64,000 nt of DNA from Deinandra increscens subsp. villosa (lineage: Eukaryota > Streptophyta > Magnoliopsida > Asterales > Asteraceae), in the NCBI GenBank assembly GCA_039602395.1, contig JBCNJP010000025.1, forward strand, positions 47,821,980 to 47,885,979, written 5' to 3'. Under the pieces are notes generated by a model. That model did not search any database, was not told where the DNA came from, and was given only the letters and a program-made list of their open reading frames with translations. Shown piece after piece: positions 46,147 through 57,671 of the stretch. The translations under genes and the position numbers were made by a program. Position 1 is the first letter of the stretch. Each line of letters starts with the position of its first letter.

Positions 46147-46709
46147 GTGAGTATCCACTAAATCCCCTTTACTTTTAATACTGTTGGTTATGACTATTCA
46201 ATTTGTATTATCATTTCTAATGGTGATTCATTCGAATGATAATCCGAGTTGTGAGAAATCATACCTGCATTATCTTTTAACATTTTTGGGGTGTAACATG
46301 TATCTTTACTCAAAATCATTTACACAAACGCGAGTATATGTTGATTGGATACGTTCTATGTATGTTAAATTTGTGTGAATTATTGTGATTGGTTTTGCTC
46401 TAGCACTGTGCTCTATTTCACGAACTCGAAGCGTACTCATTAACACACCGAGCCGGGGTTATAGTAATAGATCTATTGGTTTGACATCCCACTTGGCATG
46501 CCTGGAGGCGTCAAGTGATTGGAAGCCTAGTTGTCTAGGGTTTGATGCGCTCATTTATTGGCTCTAGCTCATTACTTGTTTGACTATATATATGAAAATA
46601 TCTGATTATACATATACCGCTGTTATTGAAATTATACCTATATTATTTAAACTTGTGTTTACTCACCAACTACTTTTATAGTTGACACTTTATCTTATAC
46701 ATGTTGCAG
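46147..46709 (+). other. Candidate leader intron inside the old Gypsy LTR
   Basis: CAG|GTGAGTATCC at 46147 is a strong plant donor. TGTTGCAG|GAAC ends at 46709, and ACTCACCAAC lies at 46661-46670, about 40-50 bases before the acceptor. The exon would resume 226 bases before the LTR end, against 219 in the inner element. Confidence 0.5.
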
Positions 46710-46938
46710 GAACCTATACATGAGCAATGTTGTGATCATGCTAGGATTGTTGGACCAAGATTAAAGACTTTAAATCAGTTGATATGTATTTTGTATGTTT
46801 AACTTTATTGTACAATATCTTTAATTGATTAATGAAAAAGGGCATGTTTAAGCATTACAACTTAATTTAGTTGTCATGTGCATCTGGACAATCATTGCGC
46901 CCCGACATATTGCCGCCATCGGTTGGGGTGTGACAGAT

Positions 46939-46950
46939 TGGTATCAGAGC
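46939..46950 (+). promoter_or_regulatory. Primer-binding site (initiator tRNA-Met type)
   Basis: TGGTATCAGAGC three bases after the LTR end. Confidence 0.9.
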
Positions 46951-47533
46951 CTTGGCTATAGGGATTTAGGTTATTAGAACTCGATAACCTAGACTATATG
47001 CCTTAGGTGTCCTACATGATTAACTCATGTCTGCGTTAACACTTCACACACACGTATACACAAATCTCTTCTGGCTTCCTAGCCTCTATCCTTAGTAATG
47101 GTGCCTTACGTGCCATTTTAGGATTCTAAAAATTTTGATTTTGAAAATTCCTCGAAGTTAGGTTCCTAGCAGTAGACATGTAGTAACTGGAAGGAGGAAG
47201 ACACCGGTAGCTGGAGATCTATCTAGGAAGACATTGCGTATAAAACCTGATCAGCCGTGTGGACCGGGATGCCTACGTAGAAGTCTTAGGTGAGAGTGTT
47301 GGAACCTAATAGGCCAAATCATGTCAATTACTGCTACGGATCCTAATTAACTGTGATTAGTCACATGTTGTAGTTTATCAATCGAAAAACGAAGGCCATT
47401 CCATTATGTTTTACTAAATCAACAAGATTTCTTCTCCATATCCTATTTGAAATCTCGTGATTTCTAAATTCAAATGTTTTATAAAATATTCGTCTTCATG
47501 ATCCTGAATTGTTATCCTATCCCTGATCTCCAA

Positions 47534-47664
47534 ATGGCTCAGCAAATTGCTTAACAAGTGGCAGCCGACATCTCCAGCGTTTTCCGACAAGTCTTCAATG
47601 ATAAATTTGGCAACAATGATGCAACTGCAAATCATGCTTGCTCTCCCAAACACTGTAGGTGCAA
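47534..47664 (+). pseudogene. Gag 5' fragment of the old Gypsy element
   Basis: ATG 47534 opens MAQQIA followed by a TAA, then an in-frame QVAADISSVFRQVFNDKF and on to the insertion point. The start resembles MAAQIAKQMAKVIPEM of the inner element's gag. The frame is broken at 47664 by the inner element and continues in register at 58172. The early stop (CAA to TAA in type) may predate the insertion. Confidence 0.65.
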
Positions 47665-50268
47665 TGTCACACCCCAACCGACGGCGGAATTTACGTCGGG
47701 GCATGATGATTGTCCAAATGCTCATGACACTAATTAAAGTTTCAATACTTAATCATTACCAAATTCCAAGTCTTACAATAGATTCAAATACACATAACAT
47801 AACATACTGATAGAGTTTGATTTATTTAATCTAGGTCCAAAGCATCCTAGATGTCGCATCAAGTATAGTTCACACTGCAAGTCCTGAAACATGTATAAAA
47901 ATAGAGAGTGTCAACTAAAAATAGTTGGTGAGTAAACATAAGTTTAGATATATATATATATATATATAATAGTTTGAAAGCGATTCATATGTCAAATGTA
48001 GACTCATGCATGTATGAATAAACAAATATTGCATAATCAAACCTTGATGACTAGTGTCCGTAACTCGAAAGTTACGCTTAGCTTGAGTTAGGTTTCAATC
48101 ACCCGAATGCCAAACCGGTCAAATTCAGGTGGGTTGTCAGTCCAATGGAATCCATTATTGTTACCATAGGCTTGTTTGTTAATGATCATGCTAGAATATA
48201 GACTTCGAATAGTGACAACATAGTTTAACATATAGCATAGAAATCACATATAGACATAGAATAAGATCGCATAGTTTGAAAAGAAAAGAAATGCGTGCTT
48301 GAATAATGTATACATGTTCCATCCCAAAACTTGAAAATGAAAGGGGATTATGAGTACTCACCTGAGGTGGTGAGTGAAATATGAAAAGAGTCCGAGTGAT
48401 AAGAAGACGACTATCCTTGTCCTAGATTATATGAAGACACTTTAAGTCTAGAGACATGAATCGAATGTCTAAGTTACCCACTTAAGACTAGTTGGGTCTT
48501 GTTCAAATTGGTTAATCCGTTGACCGTTGGTGATATGTATTGGTTTTTGGTTTAGTGTATCAATTGGAGATTTTGGACAGCTTATGAGCTGTGACTTTAA
48601 GTGCGCTTTTAAAATATCAAACGTTAACTATAAATTACCAAAATTTACAGATTGTTAGTTTAATGTAATGCAAACATTTTTTGTTTAATAAGCTTTTTAA
48701 GAAAATGCTAAGAGATAGCTCGAAACAGCCTCACAAAACAGAAGGTACAGAAACGCGCACCTTTCTTGTAGGGACTGTTGTGAGCTGCTCGGTTTGAATT
48801 AAAAGGCAAACTATATATCGTTGGAAAGCTAACTCAACGAACTTAATCGTGGAGTCTGAGTTTGTTGAATTTGAGTTCGAAATGACCAAGATATGGCCGG
48901 ATAAAAGTCTAACAATGAATCTGTGTTTTCACAGAATTTAAAGTTGGGTAGTTCTCTTTTAAGGTGATTAACCAACAAGCCCTTTTTAATGGGTGTTCTT
49001 AGGTATAAATATGAACGAGTATTTAAGAATATAAATAAGATGTTTTTCTCACAGAAATCAAGCAAGGAGAAGGTAGTGAGTATGACGGTTGAGCTTAGAT
49101 CAACACTTGAAGCCTTGAGGAGTTCTTGAGATTTTCTGACAGAAAGTTGGGTCAACTTTGGAGGATGATTCTGGACAATTTAGGAAACCAAATGGTACAG
49201 ATTTTAAGTCTAAAATGAAGTACTTTGAAAGAGGAAGATATAGGAAAAAGAATCAGCTCAAACTGATCTCGTTTGGTACCTCAAATGTGCCACGAAAAAC
49301 AAGGTCGCACAGCAGCGAGATTCTGGAGCAGTCGTCGTTCAAAGTGGTCTAGAGGGCTGAGTTTTTATCGAAATTGAGTGAGGTCAGTTGGCATTTTTAG
49401 AGAACTCAAAGGGGAAGATTTCTGGACAAGAATGGAAGGATTTGGACGATTTATGAGGGAGATATGGGTTGTAGAAGTGGCTGTAACGAATCTGGTAGAT
49501 TTTAGGTATAGGTGTGAGAAAACAAGTGCATTAGCTTTGGTATTTATACACGAAATTTAGTCTTGGATGACTAACTTGAGGAAAGCTAGAGGATTACTTT
49601 AATCCATCTTGGGGACTACCAAAGGATTACTTTAGTCCTACATGGGGACTACCAAAGGATTACTTTAATCCTACATGGGGACTACCAAAGGATTACTTTA
49701 ATCCTACATGGGGACTAGCAAAGGATTACTTTAATCCTACATGGGGACTAGCAAAGGATTACTTTAGTCATGTGGGTGGTCTATTGGTATATATTATAAA
49801 CGAGAGATAAAATAATGGTTTCAATTTGATATTCGTTACTAGTTAATGACCATGTTTGTAGCTAGATTATAACAAACGGACATATGGAACATTAATGTTT
49901 CAACCTCGACCGGAACGAAGTCCGTCTGAACCTTTTCGTTTAAACTTCGGCCGGATCGATGTTTCGTGAGAATAATAATGATATAAGTCACATATTTATA
50001 AAAGAGTATAATGTTTTAACTTTTATAAATTTTATTATTGTTCCATCATTAATGTCTAGTTTTAGAGTTATCCAATAATATCACCACTGGTCTCGTTTTG
50101 GGTTGACTCGGCTATGATCATGACACGTATAAATGTATGTATATGTATAAAATGAAACAAGGATAATCATAGAATATATTCATGATTTTTGCTTGAATAT
50201 AGATTGAAATTACATGGATAACTGAAACGGGTCGGGTCACAAATATGAAAAAATAGACGGATGTCACA
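47665..50268 (-). repeat. 3' LTR of the young Gypsy element
   Basis: TGTCACACCC at the left edge, GATGTCACA at the right. It includes the intron-like segment at 47884-48361 and the 33-base tandem repeat at 49590-49768. The identical small open frames in both LTRs (for example 48829-49155 and 49158-49352) are not supported as genes. The end of the integrase frame lies inside this LTR, at 50118. Confidence 0.92.
49590..49768 (+). repeat. 33-base tandem repeat in the 3' LTR
   Basis: About five units of AAAGGATTACTTTAATCC plus TACATGGGGACTACC. The same array is in the other LTR at 57493-57671. On the element's sense strand it lies just upstream of the TATA box, where U3 enhancer repeats occur in other retrotransposons. 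Confidence 0.9.
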
Positions 50269-51791
50269 GTCTCCCCTACTTTAGGGAATTTCGTCCCGAA
50301 ATTTATTGAGAGGAGGACTGGTGCAAAAAGGTGTGGGTACTTGGTTTTCATTTGGTCTTCGCGTTCCCAAGTGAATTCCGGTCCACGCTTAGATTCCCAA
50401 CGAACCTTGACAATAGGTATGCGACTACGCTTGAGTTGTTTCACCTCACGGTCCATGATTTCAACTGGTTTCTCTACAAAGTGCATAGATTCATCGATGT
50501 GCACTTCATCGAGAGGAATATGAAGGTTTTCATCGGCTAAGCATTTCCGAAGATTTGACACGTGAAAGGTTGGATGAACATTGCTGAGTTCCGAAGGTAG
50601 TTCGAGCTTGTAAGCTACTTTCCCAATCCTTTTAAGGATTTTGAATGGGCCAACGTAACGAGGTGCTAACTTTCCTTTCTTTCCAAATCGGACGACTCCC
50701 TTCCAAGGGGATACCTTAAGGAGTACTAAGTCGCCGACTTCGAATTCTAGGGGTTTGCGTCGTTTATCAGCGTAGCTCTTTTGACGACTTCTAGCGGCGA
50801 GTAGATTATCACGGATTTGAATGATTTTGTCGGTAGTTTCTTGAATTAACTCCGGACCAGTGATTTGGGCGTCACCAATCTCATTCCAACAAATAGGTGA
50901 GCGACACTTTCGACCATAGAGTGCCTCGAATGGTGCCATGCCGATACTTGTATGGTAGCTGTTATTATAAGAGAACTCGATCAAAGGTAAGTGTGAATCC
51001 CAATTGCCACCAAAATCGAGAACGCATGACCTAAGCATATCCTCAAGTGTCTGGATAGTTCGTTCAGATTGACCATCGGTTTGAGGATGATAAGCAGTGC
51101 TAAGGTCTAGACGAGTACCGAAAGCTGATTGAAGAGATTTCCAAAAACGGGAGATAAAACGACCATCACGATCGGAGATAATGCTCAAAGGCACACCGTG
51201 ACGACAAGCAATTTCTTTGATGTAGATTCGAGATAGTTTCCCAACTCGATACTTTTCTCGAATAGGAATGAAATGAGCTGATTTCGTCAACCGGTCAATG
51301 ATTACCCAAATGCTATCGTGACCATCTGAAGTGCGTGGAAGTTTAGTGATGAAATCCATGGCTATGTTTTCCCACTTCCACACCGGAATCTCTGGTTGCT
51401 CAAGCAAGCCAGAAGGTCGTTGATGTTCGGCTTTGACCTTGGAGCAAGTGAGACATTTAGCCACGAAGATGGCAATGTCCTTTTTCATGCCCGGCCACCA
51501 ATACTGACAACGAAGATCCTGATACATTTTGTCTGCACCGGGATGAATAGAATAGCGGGACTTGTGAGCCTCGTTCATGATGAAAGTACGAAGATCGTTG
51601 CGATTAGGAATCCAAAGACGATTTAAGAAATATAGGAGACCATTAGGTTTGGTTTCCAATTGGAGTTCAGCACCACATGACATTTCTTCATACATGTTAC
51701 CCTCGGTGACTGAGGCATTTTGTGCTTCAAAGATACGCATTTGAACTATCAGTTTGAATATGAATGCTTTGAAGTAGAATAGGCTTGACAT
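50118..51791 (-). CDS. Integrase with chromodomain-like C-terminus (pol, second part)
   Basis: The frame encodes an HHCC zinc-binding site (His76, His83, Cys113, Cys116 counted from the codon at 51791). The catalytic core has Asp146 in AMDFITKLP, Asp207 in ISDRDGRF and Glu243 in DGQSERTIQ. A GPF segment lies near residue 381, and a chromodomain-like end at about 438-490 includes VKVRWESKRGPEFTWERED. Integrase inserts the new DNA copy; chromodomains steer it to marked chromatin. The frame is +1 relative to the RNase H frame and overlaps it at 51727-51791, so it has no start of its own in the usual pol scheme. It reads through the polypurine tract and stops only 150 bases inside the 3' LTR. Confidence 0.88.
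   Translation of the reverse strand: MSSLFYFKAFIFKLIVQMRIFEAQNASVTEGNMYEEMSCGAELQLETKPNGLLYFLNRLWIPNRNDLRTFIMNEAHKSRYSIHPGADKMYQDLRCQYWWPGMKKDIAIFVAKCLTCSKVKAEHQRPSGLLEQPEIPVWKWENIAMDFITKLPRTSDGHDSIWVIIDRLTKSAHFIPIREKYRVGKLSRIYIKEIACRHGVPLSIISDRDGRFISRFWKSLQSAFGTRLDLSTAYHPQTDGQSERTIQTLEDMLRSCVLDFGGNWDSHLPLIEFSYNNSYHTSIGMAPFEALYGRKCRSPICWNEIGDAQITGPELIQETTDKIIQIRDNLLAARSRQKSYADKRRKPLEFEVGDLVLLKVSPWKGVVRFGKKGKLAPRYVGPFKILKRIGKVAYKLELPSELSNVHPTFHVSNLRKCLADENLHIPLDEVHIDESMHFVEKPVEIMDREVKQLKRSRIPIVKVRWESKRGPEFTWEREDQMKTKYPHLFAPVLLSINFGTKFPKVGETVTSVYFFIFVTRPVSVIHVISIYIQAKIMNIFYDYPCFILYIYIHLYVS
50269..50282 (-). promoter_or_regulatory. Polypurine tract of the young Gypsy element
   Basis: AAAGTAGGGGAGAC on the minus strand lies directly before the 3' LTR; it primes plus-strand DNA synthesis. 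Confidence 0.85.
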
Positions 51792-54700
51792 GGTCTTTAC
51801 GACTAAGAGCGTCAGCTACAACATTTGCTTTGCCAGGATGGTAGCGAATTTCGCAGTCGTAGTCGTTTAGTAGTTCGACCCATCGTCGTTGTCTCATGTT
51901 TAACTCCTTTTGATCAAAAATATGTTGAAGGCTCTTGTGGTCGGTGAAGACAACACACTTGGTACCGTATAGGTAATGCCTCCAGATTTTCAAAGCAAAA
52001 ACGACCGCACCAAGCTCGAGATCGTGCGTCGTGTAGTTCTTCTCATGAATCTTGAGCTGTCTCGAAGCATATGCAATAACCTTGCCTCGTTGCATGAGAA
52101 CGCAACCGAGACCTTGGTTTGATGCATCGCAATAAACGACAAAATCGTCATTACCATCAGGTAGAGTTAGGATGGGAGCATCACATAACATTTGTTTAAG
52201 TGTCTGAAATGCTTGCTCTTGCTTAGAACCCCACTCGAATGGCTTGCCTTTATGTGTTAAGGTAGTGAGTGGTAAAGCAATCCTGGAGAAGTTGGAAATA
52301 AAACGCCGGTAGTAGCCTGCTAAACCAAGAAAAGAACGAATTTCGGTAGGAGTAGTAGGAATACTCCAATTTTTAACGGCTTCGATCTTAGCAGGATCTA
52401 CATGGATACCCTTGTCATTGACGATATGTCCCAAAAATTGAACTTCCTTAAGCCAAAATTCACATTTCGAGAATTTAGCGTACAGTTGTTCTTGCTTTAA
52501 GAGTTCCAAAATTAGACGTAGGTGTTGTTCGTGATCAGACTTTGATTTGGAGTAAATTAAGATGTCGTCAATGAAGACAATCACAAATTTATCCAAATAG
52601 GGCTTGCAAACGCGATTCATCAGATCCATGAATACTGCAGGTGCGTTTGTTAAGCCGAAAGGCATAACCGTGAACTCGAAGTGACCATACCTTGTACGAA
52701 AGGCAGTCTTTGGAATATCATCATCATGAACTCGAAGTTGATGATATCCAGAACGTAGATCGATTTTTGAGAAACAACTGGCGCCTTGGAGTTGATCAAA
52801 GAGATCGTCGATTCTTGGTAGAGGGTATCGATTCTTGATGGTAAGTTTGTTAAGCTCACGATAGTCGATGCACATTCGAAATGATCCATCCTTCTTCTTT
52901 ACGAATAGAACAGGTGCTCCCCACGGTGAGGAACTTGGACGAATAAAGCCTTTTTCAGAAAGCTCTTGGAGTTGATTAGACAACTCTTGCATTTCAGAAG
53001 GTGCGAGACGATATGGAGACTTAGCCACAGGAGTTGCTCCAGGAACAAGATCAATGCGGAAATCAATTTGACGAATAGGAGGAAGGCCGGATACATCTTC
53101 AGGAAAGACTTCAGGAAAATCCCGAACGATGGGAATGTCTTGTATCTTCTTCTCCTTAGCATCTGTCTCCACAATATGAGCCAAGAATGCCACGTAGTTC
53201 TTGCGTAAGTACTTTCGGGCTTTGGTGCATGACATGAGTTTGAGTCCTTTAGATGGTGTTTCACCGTAGATAACCAAAACCTGACCATCTGTGCGAGGAA
53301 TTCGAATAGCCTTCTCGAAACAGGCGATTTCGGCATGATTTTGAGTTAGCCAATCCATGCCTACTATGATATCAAAGCTACCCAGTTGCATGGGTATGAG
53401 GTCGATGGAGAGATTGTGCTCATTAAAGTTAAGTGTGCAGTTGGGAATAATAGAGTCAATGGTGATGGGTTTTCCATCCGCCACTTCAACCGTGTAAGGT
53501 TTCTCTAGTTTGGTTCGAGGGGTAGCAAGTAAGGGTTCGAATTCAATAGAAACAAAACTCTTATCGGCACCAGTATCAAATAAAATTGAGGCATAACGGT
53601 TATTAACAAGGAACGTACCGTTAACCACTTCATTGTTGGCTTGAGCTTGATTAGCATTGATGTTAAATGCACGACCACGTGCACCCTGGTTAATTGGGTT
53701 GGCTTGAGCGTTGTTCACAATGGTCAACATGGGACATGCATTGCGGAAATGTGTTGGGTCACCACATTGGAAGCAAGCAGGCCTATAGGGTGGTGGTGGA
53801 GCATTGGTGAGAGCAGCGGGTCGAACAAAGGGTTGTTGAGCCCGAGGTCGAATGGGTTGTCTACAAACATTGATAGAATGGCCCATACGACCACAATTTT
53901 GGCACTGGCGACACGGGGTAGTCGCAGGGTGATGGTATTGGCAGGAGTTACACTGGGGAAAGGGTCCAGTGTAAGGCTTCTTGATGGGTTGAGTTGTAGG
54001 GGCAACTTGGGCTATGGGTGTGGCTGGTGTGATGATAGCAAAGTTGCGGTTGTTAGCTTTCCGCTTCTTCTTGTTAACAGCAGATGACTCGGCCTTAACA
54101 TCTTTGGATTGATCGGTTGAGGATTTGCTGGTTGATTTCTTTTCACCCTTCCTAGTTAAAGTTCCTGCCCTAACATGATTATCAGTCAGTGTCGCAGCCA
54201 AGTGTTTCACTTCCTGCAGAGTCTCGAGCTTACTACCCCACATTGTGTCTTGAAACAACATGGGTAACCCAATAATGTATCTTTCGATGGCTAGGGAGGG
54301 AGTCTCGACGAAACGAGGGATCAACATGGAAAGTTCATCAAATCGGTCATTGAAGGCCTGGTTTTCCCCACTGTTTTGCCTGAGAGCCCAAAACTCTTCT
54401 TCCAACGCTCGAAGTTCGCTGCGAGGGCAGAACTTCCGAATCATTAGTTCTTTCACTTCGTTCCAAGGTAGGGCTAATGCAGTCTCTGTCCCTCGGGTAC
54501 GCTTCTCGCCATTCCACCATGAGAGTGCCTTTTCGAGGAAGACGCTGGTGGCATGACGAACTTTCAATTCCTCGGGACAGTCACTGTTGATGAAGGTGTT
54601 TTCCATGCCTTCGAACCACTGAAGTAGTTTGGTGGCACCCGCAGACCCACTGAACTTGGGCGGATTGCAGGCATTGAAGTGTTTGAAAGTGCATTTGGAA

Positions 54701-54855
54701 GTATTTGCACCATTTTGGTTTCCCGGATTAGTATTGAGGTTCTGTTGGATTTGAACCATCATCTCTGGGATGACCTTAGCCATTTGCTTGGCTATTTGGG
54801 CAGCCATCTTGCGTCCCGAATTTCCAGAACGGCGCCCGTTGAAATGAATAGACAT
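51727..54855 (-). CDS. Gag-protease-RT-RNase H polyprotein (1042 aa)
   Basis: ATG 54855 (MSIHFNGRRSGNSG) is the first ATG. Domains in order are a gag core at about residues 70-210 (LQWFEGMENTF, ALSWWNGEK), then zinc knuckles at 318-331 (CQNCGRMGHSINVC) and 361-374 (CFQCGDPTHFRNAC). The aspartic protease has ILFDTGADKSF with Asp427. RT has YPLPRIDDLFDQL and the catalytic FIDD (763-764), and RNase H has Asp910, Glu947 and Asp972. It is open throughout with all catalytic residues present. It ends 18 codons after ADALSRKD, where such elements normally read on into integrase, so the stop at 51727 results from a one-base frame change. The protein copies and packages the element's RNA. Confidence 0.93.
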   Translation of the reverse strand: MSIHFNGRRSGNSGRKMAAQIAKQMAKVIPEMMVQIQQNLNTNPGNQNGANTSKCTFKHFNACNPPKFSGSAGATKLLQWFEGMENTFINSDCPEELKVRHATSVFLEKALSWWNGEKRTRGTETALALPWNEVKELMIRKFCPRSELRALEEEFWALRQNSGENQAFNDRFDELSMLIPRFVETPSLAIERYIIGLPMLFQDTMWGSKLETLQEVKHLAATLTDNHVRAGTLTRKGEKKSTSKSSTDQSKDVKAESSAVNKKKRKANNRNFAIITPATPIAQVAPTTQPIKKPYTGPFPQCNSCQYHHPATTPCRQCQNCGRMGHSINVCRQPIRPRAQQPFVRPAALTNAPPPPYRPACFQCGDPTHFRNACPMLTIVNNAQANPINQGARGRAFNINANQAQANNEVVNGTFLVNNRYASILFDTGADKSFVSIEFEPLLATPRTKLEKPYTVEVADGKPITIDSIIPNCTLNFNEHNLSIDLIPMQLGSFDIIVGMDWLTQNHAEIACFEKAIRIPRTDGQVLVIYGETPSKGLKLMSCTKARKYLRKNYVAFLAHIVETDAKEKKIQDIPIVRDFPEVFPEDVSGLPPIRQIDFRIDLVPGATPVAKSPYRLAPSEMQELSNQLQELSEKGFIRPSSSPWGAPVLFVKKKDGSFRMCIDYRELNKLTIKNRYPLPRIDDLFDQLQGASCFSKIDLRSGYHQLRVHDDDIPKTAFRTRYGHFEFTVMPFGLTNAPAVFMDLMNRVCKPYLDKFVIVFIDDILIYSKSKSDHEQHLRLILELLKQEQLYAKFSKCEFWLKEVQFLGHIVNDKGIHVDPAKIEAVKNWSIPTTPTEIRSFLGLAGYYRRFISNFSRIALPLTTLTHKGKPFEWGSKQEQAFQTLKQMLCDAPILTLPDGNDDFVVYCDASNQGLGCVLMQRGKVIAYASRQLKIHEKNYTTHDLELGAVVFALKIWRHYLYGTKCVVFTDHKSLQHIFDQKELNMRQRRWVELLNDYDCEIRYHPGKANVVADALSRKDHVKPILLQSIHIQTDSSNAYL

Positions 54856-55552
54856 GCTGAATTGAAGTGAAAGAGAATGTGAGTCCAAGGATTCAAAAGG
54901 ATTGATAGATACTAAACACGTGAGGGGTGTATGAAAATCATGAAAATTAGATTGAAAACATTGTAAATCGATCTGTATAAATCACAAGAATAACGTAGGG
55001 TTTGTATTTGGAATGAAATATGAAACGAAAAAATAAATCTCATTGAATTGTGAAATAATCAAAGCATTGAATGGTAATCATTAAACTGATCACCTTGACT
55101 TATCAAAGTTATTTTAGTTCATGTGACGTTTGGTATGACATGCTTTGGCCTAATAGGTAAGACATTTTCGCCAAGAGTTCCCTAGATCGGCATTCGAGTC
55201 CAGCGGTCGACATAGAGTTATACGAAATGCCTTTCTAGACAGAATACATGGCTACCGGTGTCCACCCTTCCAGTTACTACATGCCCGTCACTTAGAACTT
55301 AAACTTTGATGAGATTGAAAATTGAAAAGTAAATAGAATAATGAAAGTTCAATTGTGGCATAAAGTGATAGTGTGGATGTGTGTGTTATGAAAAGATTTG
55401 GAGCTTGAATCGAATAAGGTGGGAATAAGTAGCATATATATGGACATATAGTAATATGTAATAAGCATGCAAGACATGAGATACTCATGTTTGGACACCT
55501 AAAGCCATAGTCTAGGTCACCATTTCTAATAACCTAATTCCCTATAGCCACG

Positions 55553-55564
55553 GCTCTGATACCA
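55553..55564 (-). promoter_or_regulatory. Primer-binding site of the young Gypsy element
   Basis: TGGTATCAGAGC on the minus strand, three bases from the LTR edge. Confidence 0.92.
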
Positions 55565-55786
55565 ATCTGTCACACCCCAACCGACGGCGGAATTTACGTC
55601 GGGGCATGATGATTGTCCAAATGCTCATGACACTAATTAAAGTTTCAATACTTAATCATTACCAAATTCCAAGTCTTACAATAGATTCAAATACACATAA
55701 CATAACATACTGATAGAGTTTGATTTATTTAATCTAGGTCCAAAGCATCCTAGATGTAGCATCAAGTATAGTTCACACTGCAAGTC

Positions 55787-56264
55787 CTGAAACATGTATA
55801 AAAATAGAGAGTGTCAACTAAAAATAGTTGGTGAGTAAACATAAGTTTAGATATATATATATATATATATAATAGTTTGAAAGCGATTCATATGTCAAAT
55901 GTAGACTCATGCATGTATGAATAAACAAATATTGCATAATCAAACCTTGATGACTAGTGTCCGTAACTCGAAAGTTACGCTTAGCTTGAGTTAGGTTTCA
56001 ATCACCCGAATGCCAAACCGGTCAAATTCAGGTGGGTTGTCAGTCCAATGGAATCCATTATTGTTACCATAGGCTTGTTTGTTAATGATCATGCTAGAAT
56101 ATAGACTTCGAATAGTGACAACATAGTTTAACATATAGCATAGAAATCACATATAGACATAGAATAAGATCGCATAGTTTGAAAAGAAAAGAAATGCGTG
56201 CTTGAATAATGTATACATGTTCCATCCCAAAACTTGAAAATGAAAGGGGATTATGAGTACTCAC
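55787..56264 (-). other. Candidate leader intron inside the young 5' LTR
   Basis: The minus strand reads CTCAG|GTGAGTACTC at 56264. The acceptor ATGTTTCAG|G ends at 55787, and GTTTACTCACCAAC lies at 55827-55840, about 40-53 bases upstream. From the predicted start near 57415 the first exon would be about 1.15 kb, as in the older relative (1.18 kb). A second acceptor, GACTTGCAG, lies seven bases further on. Confidence 0.5.
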
Positions 56265-57443
56265 CTGAGGTGGTGAGTGAAATATGAAAAGAGTCCGAGT
56301 GATAAGAAGACGACTATCCTTGTCCTAGATTATATGAAGACACTTTAAGTCTAGAGACATGAATCGAATGTCTAAGTTACCCACTTAAGACTAGTTGGGT
56401 CTTGTTCAAATTGGTTAATCCGTTGACCGTTGGTGATATGTATTGGTTTTTGGTTTAGTGTATCAATTGGAGATTTTGGACAGCTTATGAGCTGTGACTT
56501 TAAGTGCGCTTTTAAAATATCAAACGTTAACTATAAATTACCAAAATTTACAGATTGTTAGTTTAATGTAATGCAAACATTTTTTGTTTAATAAGCTTTT
56601 TAAGAAAATGCTAAGAGATAGCTCGAAACAGCCTCACAAAACAGAAGGTACAGAAACGCGCACCTTTCTTGTAGGGACTGTTGTGAGCTGCTCGGTTTGA
56701 ATTAAAAGGCAAACTATATATCGTTGGAAAGCTAACTCAACGAACTTAATCGTGGAGTCTGAGTTTGTTGAATTTGAGTTCGAAATGACCAAGATATGGC
56801 CGGATAAAAGTCTAACAATGAATCTGTGTTTTCACAGAATTTAAAGTTGGGTAGTTCTCTTTTAAGGTGATTAACCAACAAGCCCTTTTTAATGGGTGTT
56901 CTTAGGTATAAATATGAACGAGTATTTAAGAATATAAATAATATGTTTTTCTCACAGAAATCAAGCAAGGAGAAGGTAGTGAGTATGACGGTTGAGCTTA
57001 GATCAACACTTGAAGCCTTGAGGAGTTCTTGAGATTTTCTGACAGAAAGTTGGGTCAACTTTGGAGGATGATTCTGGACAATTTAGGAAACCAAATGGTA
57101 CAGATTTTAAGTCTAAAATGAAGTACTTTGAAAGAGGAAGATATAGGAAAAAGAATCAGCTCAAACTGATCTCGTTTGGTACCTCAAATGTGCCACGAAA
57201 AACAAGGTCGCACAGCAGCGAGATTCTGGAGCAGTCGTCGTTCAAAGTGGTCTAGAGGGCTGAGTTTTTATCGAAATTGAGTGAGGTCAGTTGGCATTTT
57301 TAGAGAACTCAAAGGGGAAGATTTCTGGACAAGAATGGAAGGATTTGGACGATTTATGAGGGAGATATGGGTTGTAGAAGTGGCTGTAACGAATCTGGTA
57401 GATTTTAGGTATAGGTGTGAGAAAACAAGTGCATTAGCTTTGG

Positions 57444-57451
57444 TATTTATA
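57444..57451 (-). promoter_or_regulatory. TATA box of the young Gypsy 5' LTR
   Basis: TATAAATA on the minus strand (GTGTATAAATACC context), just downstream of the 33-base repeats; the same box is at 49541-49548 in the other LTR. Confidence 0.6.
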
Positions 57452-57492
57452 CACGAAATTTAGTCTTGGATGACTAACTTGAGGAAAGCTAG

Positions 57493-57671
57493 AGGATTAC
57501 TTTAATCCATCTTGGGGACTACCAAAGGATTACTTTAGTCCTACATGGGGACTACCAAAGGATTACTTTAATCCTACATGGGGACTACCAAAGGATTACT
57601 TTAATCCTACATGGGGACTAGCAAAGGATTACTTTAATCCTACATGGGGACTAGCAAAGGATTACTTTAGT
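57493..57671 (+). repeat. 33-base tandem repeat in the 5' LTR
   Basis: Same array as at 49590-49768, with the same unit number, 40-50 bases upstream of the TATA box in element orientation. Confidence 0.9.

Larger units (their letters stand above)
44016..46935 (+). mobile_element. 5' LTR of an old Ty3/Gypsy element, 2.9 kb
   Basis: It starts TGTAACACC and ends GGTTGGGGTGTGACA, directly before a PBS. Its last ~60 bases are a close inverted match to the start of the inner element's LTR at 47665, so the two elements are relatives in opposite orientation. It carries a TATA box at 44933 and a candidate leader intron at 46147-46709. The 3' LTR of this element is not in the window. Confidence 0.8.

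Noticed and set aside
48829..49560. Three small open frames repeated identically at 56732-57463
   Set aside because: They lie within the two LTRs of the young Gypsy element, have no recognised motifs and are identical only because the LTRs are.
49590..49768. Evenly spaced 33-base repeats resembling a CRISPR array
   Set aside because: There are no unique spacers: the units are contiguous tandem copies in a plant LTR.
53641..54087. 148-codon plus-strand frame
   Set aside because: It is the antisense shadow of the gag zinc-knuckle region of the young Gypsy element.
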